Below, in pieces: positions 1 to 4,917 of a stretch of 7,617 nucleotides of DNA. The notes beneath the pieces were generated by a model. The model was not told the origin of the DNA. It saw nothing but the letters and a program-made list of their open reading frames with translations, and did no database searches. The stretch comes from Chloroflexota bacterium (GTDB taxonomy: Bacteria; Chloroflexota; Dehalococcoidia; UBA1127; JACQUN01): positions 1 to 7,617 of the forward strand of contig JACQUN010000079.1 of assembly GCA_016210285.1 (NCBI GenBank). The letters are read 5' to 3'. Position 1 is the first letter of the stretch, and the number at the start of each line of letters is the position of its first letter. The translations under genes and the position numbers were made by a program.

Positions 1-1
1 G

Positions 2-847
2 GAGAGCACCACCTTTGCAGTAGAGCCTGCGACGACCTCGGGGAAGGTGTGGCTGGTGCTGAGGGCCGACCAGGCCGAGGACGCCAACAACCAGCCCGTC
101 ACCCTGCCGGGAGGCGTCCGGCGGGTGGAGGCGACCCTGAGCTACAACCCCGCCTGCATGGGACTCCTGGATGCGAAGGGCTCCGGCCCCTTCACCCAGC
201 TCGCCTGGAATGACGCCAGTGGGACCGTCACCATCACCTCGGACCTCCCCAGCGCCGCTGCGTCGGCCCAGCCGCCCTTTGAGTGGGCGCGCCTCCTGCT
301 GCGGCTGAAAGGCTCCGCCACGGCGACCTGCACCCTCCAGGCCTCGGCGCTCACCAGCTACCGCGCCGACCTGACGCCCGGGGCGCAGAGTTGGCCCGCG
401 AAGGCCCTGCTGGGCCTGCCCTTCCTGCGCGGGGACGCCAACGGCAGTGGCTCGGTGAGCCTGGCCGACGCGGTGGCGGTGCTCCAGTACCTGGTGGGCC
501 TGAAGAGCCTGGGGCAGATCAGCCCGCTGAACGCCGCCAGCGTGAAGCAGGACACCCCAGCCACTCCGCCGGACACAGGGGACCACATCTCGCTGTCGGA
601 CGCGGTGCTCCTGCTGCGCTACCTGGTGGGCCTGGTGGACGAGTTCTTCAACCTCATTACCGCCACGAGCACCCCCACACCCACACCAACCCCCACGCCT
701 GCGTCTTTGACCTGGACCCGCCAGTTTGTTTTCCTTGGGTTTGACATGGCTCCTGGGGCCAGCGCAGGGAGATCCCGCCAGGCGTACATGGTGGGCCGCA
801 CAGAGGGCACAGGGTTCAGGAGACAGAGAGCCGCGAGCCAACGGTAG
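2..847 (+). CDS. Secreted cohesin-like / dockerin-like protein, 3' part (5' end outside window)
   Basis: The frame is open from base 2, so the start lies upstream; 281 residues are visible. Residues ~1-125 look like a cohesin/CBM-type beta-sandwich, with alternating hydrophobic strands and a YNPACMGLLDA segment. Residues ~143-212 resemble a type I dockerin, a pair of calcium-binding loop-helix repeats. Loop 1 (GDANGSGSVSLADAV, from Gly144) keeps Asp/Asn/Ser/Asp at ligand positions 1, 3, 5 and 12 and is followed by LQYLVGL. Loop 2 (PPDTGDHISLSDAV, around Asp194) keeps the position-12 Asp and is followed by LRYLVGL, but lacks an acidic residue at position 1. A (Thr-Pro)5 linker (residues 224-233) and a 48-residue tail follow. 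Such proteins are usually extracellular and bind protein or glycan partners; no enzymatic domain is visible. The stop at 845-847 lies one base before the -35 box of the next gene. Family assignment is fairly sure; function is unknown. Confidence 0.75.
   Translation, partial: ESTTFAVEPATTSGKVWLVLRADQAEDANNQPVTLPGGVRRVEATLSYNPACMGLLDAKGSGPFTQLAWNDASGTVTITSDLPSAAASAQPPFEWARLLLRLKGSATATCTLQASALTSYRADLTPGAQSWPAKALLGLPFLRGDANGSGSVSLADAVAVLQYLVGLKSLGQISPLNAASVKQDTPATPPDTGDHISLSDAVLLLRYLVGLVDEFFNLITATSTPTPTPTPTPASLTWTRQFVFLGFDMAPGASAGRSRQAYMVGRTEGTGFRRQRAASQR
671..700 (+). repeat. Thr-Pro microsatellite encoding an interdomain linker
   Basis: Ten codons alternate ACN and CCN and encode five Thr-Pro pairs. 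The DNA is a C-rich, pyrimidine-biased simple repeat, which is prone to slippage. Thr-Pro linkers like this commonly separate domains in secreted proteins. Here the linker separates the dockerin-like module from the odd C-terminal tail. Confidence 0.85.
704..820 (+). other. Possible remnant of a beta-propeller (SBBP-type) repeat at the C-terminus
   Basis: After the Thr-Pro linker the frame reads a WTRQF motif (Trp238), then FDMA, then YMVGRTEGT (about residues 262-270). SBBP-type beta-propeller repeats have the order W-x-x-x-F/Y-G, then D-x-A, then Y-V-x-G-x-T, so order and spacing fit one repeat. The expected Gly-rich turn after the Phe is changed, and the protein stops about 15 residues after the last match instead of running into further repeats. 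This suggests a truncated or frame-damaged remnant of a longer propeller. The match is by eye and weak; the tail could also be unrelated sequence. Confidence 0.35.
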
Positions 848-848
848 G

Positions 849-878
849 TTGACGCGCCGCAACAGGAGCCGCTATCAT
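849..878 (+). promoter_or_regulatory. Sigma70-type promoter for the amidase operon
   Basis: TTGACG (849-854, 5 of 6 matches to the -35 consensus) is followed by an 18-base spacer and TATCAT (873-878, 5 of 6 to the -10 consensus). Transcription would start near 885, giving a leader of about 39 bases before the GTG start at 924. The promoter begins one base after the stop codon of the upstream gene, so the amidase operon can be expressed independently. Confidence 0.65.
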
Positions 879-879
879 C

Positions 880-911
880 CCCTTGCAGTCTCTGGCCCTT
901 GCAGTCTGTGG
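880..911 (+). repeat. 16-bp tandem duplication in the leader of the amidase gene
   Basis: Two adjacent 16-base units, CCCTTGCAGTCTCTGG (880-895) and CCCTTGCAGTCTGTGG (896-911), match at 15 of 16 positions. They start right after the -10 box, cover the predicted transcription start, and run to the ribosome binding site. This could be a recent slippage duplication or a pair of tandem binding sites. Confidence 0.8.
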
Positions 912-917
912 GAGGGA
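910..917 (+). promoter_or_regulatory. Ribosome binding site that decides the GTG start of the amidase
   Basis: GGGAGGGA contains GGAGG (911-915), which sits 8 bases before GTG at 924. The frame is open upstream to an ATG at 726, but that extension overlaps the previous gene, has no comparable site, and encodes unconserved-looking sequence. The 924 start is therefore preferred. Confidence 0.75.
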
Positions 918-923
918 CCTGTT

Positions 924-2195
924 GTGGCGGACGCCGCGGTGCTCTACCCCCATCTGAAGGCAGACTCCGGACGCCTGGAATCGGACATCATGGCCCTGGC
1001 GGGCTTCACTTCCCCGGAGCTGCCCTACACGCGCCTGGCCTTCAGCGACGTTGACCTCTTGGCGCGTCAGTGGCTCATCGCCCGCATGAAGGAGCTAGGG
1101 CTGGCGGTGCGCCTGGACACAGCCGCCAACATCATCGGCAGGCGGGAAGGGGGAGACCCCTCCCTTCCCGTGATCATGACCGGCTCCCACCTCGACACCG
1201 TGAGCGGAGGCGGGCGCTTCGACGGGATAGCGGGCGTGCTGGCCGGGCTGGAGACGGTGCGCCTGCTCAACGCGGCAGACCACGTTACCCGCCATCCGCT
1301 GGAGGTGGTGTGCTTCACCTGCGAGGAGCCGACGGTCCACGGCCTCTCACCCTTCGGGAGCCGCGCCATGGCAGGGCAACTGGACAAGGGCCAGGTCATG
1401 GTGACGGTGGGCCCCACGGGTCATCCGCTCGCCCAGCTTCTGCGAGACCTGGGGGGTGACCCCGAACGCTTGGAGGAGGCCCGCCTGGACCCTCGTCGGG
1501 TTCTGGCCCACCTGGAGCTGCACATCGAACAGGGGGGCGACCTGGAGGCGAAGGGCCTCCCCCTGGGGGTGGTCACCGCCATCGCCGCGCCCTGCCGGGG
1601 GCACGCCATCTTCACGGGGCGCGCCTCCCACGCCGGCGCCACGCCCATGGAGGAGCGGGCCGATGCCCTGTGCGCCGCCGCCGAGCTGGTCCTGGCCGTG
1701 GAGCGGGTCGCCCGCAGCTATCCCGATACGGTGGGCACCGTGGGCGGCATCGAGAACGCCCCCAACATGGTCAACGTCATCCCCGGTCGGGTGGAGCTGC
1801 GCCTGGAGGTGCGTTCCACGCGGACGGACATCATCCAGGGGGCTACCACACGGCTCAGCAAAGAGGCGGAGGCCATCGCCCGCCGGCGTGGGGTCAAAGC
1901 CGAGGTGCTCTGGCTCCGCGCTGACGAGCCGGTAACCATCCCGGAGCCGGTAGCCCGCCTCCTGGAGCGCACCTGCCAGGAGCTGGGGCTGGAACACACA
2001 CGCATCATCAGCCGCGCCTCCCACGATTCCGCCCGCCTGGCCGCCGTCATCCCGGTGGGCATGCTCTTCGTCCCCTCAAAGGGAGGGCTGAGCCACTGCC
2101 CCGAGGAGTGGACCGACTTTGAGGACTTCGCGGTAGGAGTCACGGCTCTCGCGCGGGCCATCCTCATGCTGGATGCAGAGGGGTTGCAGACCTAG
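924..2195 (+). CDS. M20-family zinc amidase (hydantoinase/carbamoylase type)
   Basis: The 423-residue product fits the usual 400-420 residues of the N-carbamoyl-L-amino-acid hydrolase / allantoate amidohydrolase / beta-ureidopropionase group. These cytosolic dinuclear metal enzymes cleave ureido or amide C-N bonds. Expected metal ligands are visible: His89 in GSHLDTV, Asp100 in GGRFDG, Glu134-Glu135 in CEEPT, His200 in LELHIEQG and His391 in GGLSHCPEE. The middle, roughly residues 210-325, is the dimerisation lid, with SHAGATPMEERADAL (His236) and NAPNMVNVIPG. SRASHDSARLA near the C-terminus is also typical. The segment after the Glu pair reads PTVHGLSPFGSRAMAG instead of the common GVRFGPS form, which points to a side subfamily, so substrate cannot be assigned. 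Transcribed from the promoter at 849-878 and probably co-transcribed with the barrel protein 41 bases downstream. Start GTG chosen by its ribosome binding site. Family certain, substrate unknown. Confidence 0.92.
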   Translation: MADAAVLYPHLKADSGRLESDIMALAGFTSPELPYTRLAFSDVDLLARQWLIARMKELGLAVRLDTAANIIGRREGGDPSLPVIMTGSHLDTVSGGGRFDGIAGVLAGLETVRLLNAADHVTRHPLEVVCFTCEEPTVHGLSPFGSRAMAGQLDKGQVMVTVGPTGHPLAQLLRDLGGDPERLEEARLDPRRVLAHLELHIEQGGDLEAKGLPLGVVTAIAAPCRGHAIFTGRASHAGATPMEERADALCAAAELVLAVERVARSYPDTVGTVGGIENAPNMVNVIPGRVELRLEVRSTRTDIIQGATTRLSKEAEAIARRRGVKAEVLWLRADEPVTIPEPVARLLERTCQELGLEHTRIISRASHDSARLAAVIPVGMLFVPSKGGLSHCPEEWTDFEDFAVGVTALARAILMLDAEGLQT

Positions 2196-2236
2196 GCCAG
2201 CCTCTGCCGAGGGGCAAGAGGAGAAAGGGGGTTCAC

Positions 2237-2917
2237 ATGGAGGGAAGGTACTCGCGGGGGATTCTCTTCGTCCTCACCAACTGCAAGAACCCGGCCCAGG
2301 AGGAGGCCTTCAACCGCTGGTATAACGAGACCCACGTCCCGGACATCCTGAAGACCCGCCTGTTCAGCACGGCCATCCGCTATCGCAGTGGAGCCTCCTC
2401 CACCCACACAACGCCAGCCCGCTACCTGGCCATCTACGAGACCGACCAGCAGGACCTGGAGTCCACCTTGAAGCAGCTTCGGGAGCGTGCGGCCCAGCTT
2501 CGCGCTCAGGGCCGCTACGACGACAATCTGGAGATAGTCTCCTCCACCATGTTCCGCCGCATCGGGCCGGAGTTCCGCCGGGGTGGGAGCGGAAAGGCGT
2601 CCGGCCTCTTCTTCGTGCTGAGCAATTGCAGTGACCCGGCCCGGCAGCAGGAGTTCAACGTCTGGTACGACACCATGCATATCCCTGATGTCCTAGGCAC
2701 CGGCCTCTTCCATACCGGCTACCGCTACGAGGGTTTGCACCCGGACGCCAACCTGGGCAAATTCCTCGCTCTCTACGAGACAGCGGGAGACCCCGGGGCT
2801 GCCGCCGAGGGGCTGATAGCAAGATACCGGCCCCGCTGGATTGAGACAGGGCGCTGGATGGAGACCCTTCAGGTAGTCTCCCGCGGGGTCTTCGCCCCCC
2901 TCCGGCCGCCGGCCTGA
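2237..2917 (+). CDS. Tandem two-domain dimeric alpha/beta-barrel protein (EthD-like)
   Basis: A 226-residue protein built from two homologous halves about 115 residues apart. Half 1 begins at Gly8 (GILFVLTNC...FNRWYNETHVPD) and half 2 at Gly123 (GLFFVLSNC...FNVWYDTMHIPD). Over the first 42 residues of each half I count 22 identities. Both keep the NC-x-x-P, FN-x-WY, H-x-PD, LF-x-T and RY motifs, with His33 and His148 equivalent. Short proteins with an FN-x-WY...H-x-P signature belong to ferredoxin-like dimeric alpha/beta-barrel groups such as EthD-like or DUF-type domains; a fused pair would form the barrel within one chain. No signal peptide or membrane segment is visible, so it is probably cytosolic. 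The ATG is preceded by GAGGAG (2218-2223) and AAAGGGGG (2224-2231). It follows the amidase stop by 41 bases with no terminator between, which implies one operon. Catalytic role unknown; it could be an isomerase, a monooxygenase-like enzyme or a ligand-binding protein. Confidence 0.8.
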   Translation: MEGRYSRGILFVLTNCKNPAQEEAFNRWYNETHVPDILKTRLFSTAIRYRSGASSTHTTPARYLAIYETDQQDLESTLKQLRERAAQLRAQGRYDDNLEIVSSTMFRRIGPEFRRGGSGKASGLFFVLSNCSDPARQQEFNVWYDTMHIPDVLGTGLFHTGYRYEGLHPDANLGKFLALYETAGDPGAAAEGLIARYRPRWIETGRWMETLQVVSRGVFAPLRPPA

Positions 2918-2937
2918 GCCGGAGCTCCCCGGGCACT

Positions 2938-2977
2938 GCGCAGGCGCCGGCTCCGCCTGGAGCGAGGTCTCCTGCGC
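2938..2977 (+). other. Nested inverted repeat after the amidase/barrel operon
   Basis: GCGCAGG (2938-2944) pairs with CCTGCGC (2971-2977). Inside it, GCTCC (2950-2954) pairs with GGAGC (2959-2963) over the 4-base loop GCCT. The structure begins 20 bases after the barrel-protein stop. It has no T-run on its 3' side, so it is not a classical intrinsic terminator, but it could stabilise the 3' end or act as a weak stop. Confidence 0.4.
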
Positions 2978-3031
2978 CGGTTCCCCAGTGTGCCCCAGTG
3001 CCATGCGGCCCCGCCCTCCGCGAGCAGGCTG

Positions 3032-3092
3032 AGTGTGCTAAGGCGGCGGGTGGGGCTCTGGGCAGTCTTGACGCCGCCGCCCTAGTGTGCTA
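3032..3092. repeat. Direct repeats AGTGTGCTA flanking a GC-rich inverted repeat
   Basis: AGTGTGCTA occurs at 3032-3040 and again at 3084-3092, 52 bases apart, close to five helical turns. Overlapping it, CTAAGGCGGCGG (3038-3049) pairs with CCGCCGCCCTAG (3074-3085) at 11 of 12 positions across a 24-base loop. The second copy overlaps the start of the -10 element of the following promoter. This could be an operator pair for a regulator, possibly one encoded next door; the regulator identity is inference. Confidence 0.5.
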
Positions 3093-3096
3093 TCAA
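3068..3096 (+). promoter_or_regulatory. Promoter for the regulator cluster
   Basis: TTGACG (3068-3073) is followed by a 17-base spacer and TATCAA (3091-3096). The -10 is preceded by TGC, giving an extended TGn -10. The -35 is identical to that of the amidase promoter. Transcription would start near 3103, leaving a leader of about 84 bases before the ATG at 3187. Confidence 0.55.
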
Positions 3097-3126
3097 TATT
3101 CTATAGTGGTTTGGTAAAGAAAAGAG

Positions 3127-3168
3127 AATGCCACAGGGGGCATTAGTGTATCTTGGGGCAGGGACACT
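3127..3168 (+). other. Two consecutive hairpins in the leader of the first NarL-type gene
   Basis: AATGCC (3127-3132) pairs with GGCATT (3139-3144) across the 6-base loop ACAGGG. Directly after it, AGTGT (3145-3149) pairs with ACACT (3164-3168). Both lie between the predicted transcription start and the ATG, which itself has only a weak ribosome binding site (GGGG at 3174-3177). The leader may affect translation. Confidence 0.4.
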
Positions 3169-3186
3169 CCGTCGGGGCGTGCGTGC

Positions 3187-3870
3187 ATGAGTAGAGTGCG
3201 CGTGTTCATCGCTGACCGCCACGCCCTTTTCAGAGAGGGGGTGCGAGCGGCTCTGGCCGCCACGACCGACCTGGAGATGTGTGGGGAAGGCTCCCCAGAG
3301 CCCTCCGCCCTGCCTGCTATCGCTCATGCCGCTCCTGCCGTCCTCCTGGTGGGGCTTGCCATGCCAGAGACGGCTGGCCTGGAACTGATCCGTCAGGCAA
3401 AGGAGCACCTGCCCGGGGTTGCCGTCGTGGCTATGGCCTGCCAGCGGGAGGAGCAGCACCTCTTTCACGTGGTTGCAGCGGGGGCTGTGGCCTACGTCTG
3501 CAAGGACATCACCGCGGACCGCCTTACTTCTCTGGTCCGAGCCGTGGCCAACGGGGAGTATCCACTCAGCGACTACATCATGATCCACCCGGACCTGGCT
3601 CCCCACCCCCGACAGCAATTCCAGGGGTTATTACTTACAGGGAATGCCATGCCGGGGGGCAACACCCCCCTTTCACCCCGAGAGGCGAAAGTGCTAAGCT
3701 GTATTCTGAGCGGGTACTCGAACAAACAAATAGCTGCTACCCTGAGGCTCAGCGAACAAACCGTGAAGAACTCCGTCTCTGTCATCCTGCGCAAGCTGGA
3801 CGCCAGCGACCGCACTCAGGCAGTAGTCCGGGCCCTTCGGGAAGGCTGGTTATCGCTGTGGGCTCCCTAG
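3187..3870 (+). CDS. NarL/LuxR-type regulator with a degenerate receiver (no phospho-acceptor Asp)
   Basis: A 227-residue protein with an N-terminal receiver-like domain (residues ~4-120), a linker, and a C-terminal LuxR/NarL helix-turn-helix (~162-222: LSPREAKVLSCI, then SNKQIAATLRLSEQTVKNSV). The overall layout is that of a classical DNA-binding response regulator. Key receiver residues are altered: the acidic pair is Asp10-Arg11 rather than Asp-Asp, the phospho-accepting Asp is Gly56 (LLVGLAMP), and the switch Thr/Ser is Ala84. The conserved Lys106 (YVCKD) remains. It is therefore unlikely to be controlled by phosphorylation and may respond to protein or ligand contacts, or be constitutive; that is inference. 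Start ATG 3187 has only a weak ribosome binding site. The gene follows its own predicted promoter, and the OmpR-type gene begins 26 bases after its stop, so the two are probably co-transcribed. Confidence 0.88.
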   Translation: MSRVRVFIADRHALFREGVRAALAATTDLEMCGEGSPEPSALPAIAHAAPAVLLVGLAMPETAGLELIRQAKEHLPGVAVVAMACQREEQHLFHVVAAGAVAYVCKDITADRLTSLVRAVANGEYPLSDYIMIHPDLAPHPRQQFQGLLLTGNAMPGGNTPLSPREAKVLSCILSGYSNKQIAATLRLSEQTVKNSVSVILRKLDASDRTQAVVRALREGWLSLWAP

Positions 3871-3882
3871 GGACGCCGTTTC

Positions 3883-3887
3883 AGGAG
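3883..3887 (+). promoter_or_regulatory. Ribosome binding site selecting a TTG start
   Basis: AGGAG lies 9 bases before TTG at 3897. From that TTG the protein begins MKVLVIDD, the standard start of an OmpR-type receiver. The frame is open far upstream, but that part overlaps the previous gene out of frame and has no equivalent signal. Confidence 0.75.
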
Positions 3888-3896
3888 TGGAAGGCC

Positions 3897-4628
3897 TTGA
3901 AGGTCCTAGTCATTGACGACTCCCCCGATGTGGCAGAAGTTGTTGCCCTTTGCTTTGAGATCCGTTGGCCCAGCACCATCATCCTCTCCGCCCCTGATGG
4001 AGAGAAGGGGTTGGAGCTTCTGGCCAGGGAACAGCCCGACATGGTGATCCTGGATATCGGCCTTCCGGGCATGGACGGGTTCCAGGTCTGCCGGGAGATC
4101 CGGCGGATTTCCCAGGTGCCCGTCATCATGCTCACCGTGCGAGACGAGGACACTGACAAAGCCAGGGGCCTGGAGCTGGGGGCAGATGACTACATCACCA
4201 AGCCCTTCAGCCACATCGAGTTCCTGGCCAGGGTGCAGGCCGTCCTGCGTCGGGTGCAGGCAACAGCCGTGGGCGAAGAGGAGGCGCCCTTTGTCAGCGG
4301 CGACCTGAGGGTAGACTTCGCCAGCAGGGAGGTGTGGCTGAAAGATCGTCGTATCCGCCTCACGCCGATCGAGTTCAACATCCTGTACCACCTGGTAAAG
4401 AGCGCAGGTCATGTGGTGCCTCACAAGGTTCTCCTGGCCAGGGTGTGGGGCCCGGAGTACACCGATGCCACCAACTACCTCAAGGTCCACATCCAGCACC
4501 TGCGCCAGAAGCTCGGAGACGACCCTGCAAACCCCAAGATGATTGTCACCGAGTGGAAAACCGGCTACAAGTTCTTGAAGCCCCCTGCCTCAGCTCGGGC
4601 GGAATCTGAAAAGCTTGCACAGAAATAG
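3897..4628 (+). CDS. OmpR/PhoB-family DNA-binding response regulator
   Basis: A 243-residue protein with an intact receiver (residues 1-~118) and a winged-helix DNA-binding domain (~128-230). Receiver hallmarks are all present: acidic pair Asp7-Asp8 (VLVIDD), phospho-acceptor Asp53 (VILDIGLPGMDG), Thr80 (IMLT) and Lys102 (DDYITKPF). The C-terminal part shows LTPIEFNILYHLV, then NYLKVHIQHLRQKLGDD, then the wing hairpin TEWKTGYKF. The usual wing motif is closer to RGVGYRF, so the DNA-contacting wing differs. It would be phosphorylated by a sensor kinase and then bind promoter repeats as a dimer. No histidine kinase is encoded in the window, so the partner is elsewhere. The TTG start is supported by AGGAG at 3883-3887. 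It follows the NarL-type gene by 26 bases, implying an operon. Confidence 0.93.
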   Translation: MKVLVIDDSPDVAEVVALCFEIRWPSTIILSAPDGEKGLELLAREQPDMVILDIGLPGMDGFQVCREIRRISQVPVIMLTVRDEDTDKARGLELGADDYITKPFSHIEFLARVQAVLRRVQATAVGEEEAPFVSGDLRVDFASREVWLKDRRIRLTPIEFNILYHLVKSAGHVVPHKVLLARVWGPEYTDATNYLKVHIQHLRQKLGDDPANPKMIVTEWKTGYKFLKPPASARAESEKLAQK

Positions 4629-4917
4629 GCCTCCTCCGGAGGGTTACGCGGCCCTCTGCGTATCCCTGCAAGGGTGCTTCCCCCAAGTGAGGCTCCCCGG
4701 CTGCCATCGGCCCTGGATTTGCAGTGTGCTGCCCAGAAGCTTTCAGCAGGTCTTACCCTTGCTCAATGACCATACGGCTGCGGCATCGTGGAGAATTGTT
4801 GGACGACCTGTGCCCCAGGTGGTGGGGACCGCGCTGGCAACGTCAACCGCCTTTACAATCCGCTAGGCAGCCAGTTTTCAATGTTGAGCCAGACTCCTAC
4901 GAAGGAAGGGCCCGGCG
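4629..4917. other. Intergenic region between the OmpR-type gene and the second NarL-type gene
   Basis: This 289-base stretch contains no gene I can support; the short open frames in it have no recognisable motifs. It holds the palindrome at 4633-4642, an AGTGTGCT at 4723-4730 that matches 8 bases of the repeats at 3032 and 3084, a CCCCA/TGGGG hairpin (4813-4827), and a possible -10 (TACAAT, 4854-4859) without a clear -35. TTTACA at 4852-4857 could instead be a -35 paired with TTCAAT at 4877-4882, though that spacer (19) is long. The second NarL-type gene therefore probably has its own promoter here. Confidence 0.5.
4633..4656 (+). other. Palindrome and overlapping hairpin just after the OmpR-type gene
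   Basis: CCTCCGGAGG (4633-4642) is a perfect 10-base palindrome starting 4 bases after the stop. Overlapping it, GAGGG (4639-4643) can pair with CCCTC (4652-4656) across an 8-base loop. No T-run follows, so a terminator role is uncertain. Confidence 0.35.

Larger units (their letters stand above)
2918..3186. other. Intergenic region between the amidase operon and the regulator cluster
   Basis: This 269-base gap holds no convincing gene. It contains the nested inverted repeat at 2938-2977, a CCCCAGTG pair at 2983-2990 and 2993-3000 (10-base period), a long GC-rich inverted repeat flanked by 9-base direct repeats (3032-3092), a promoter (3068-3096) and two small leader hairpins (3127-3168). 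The AT-rich stretch at about 3090-3125 contrasts with its GC-rich surroundings, as expected around a promoter. Confidence 0.6.

Noticed and set aside
726..923. N-terminal extension of the amidase to an ATG at 726
   Set aside because: It overlaps the previous gene and the predicted promoter and has no ribosome binding site, while the GTG at 924 has GGAGG at 8 bases and gives the normal family length.
3032..3092. 9-base direct repeats as the target-site duplication of an insertion sequence
   Set aside because: Only 43 bases lie between the copies, with no transposase. A promoter or operator role fits better.
3082..3618. Minus-strand open frame over the start of the first NarL-type gene
   Set aside because: It is antisense to a clear regulator gene and shows no recognisable motifs.
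3279..3896. N-terminal extension of the OmpR-type gene into the preceding NarL-type gene
   Set aside because: The extension is an out-of-frame shadow of the NarL-type gene. AGGAG plus TTG at 3897 gives a standard MKVLVIDD start.
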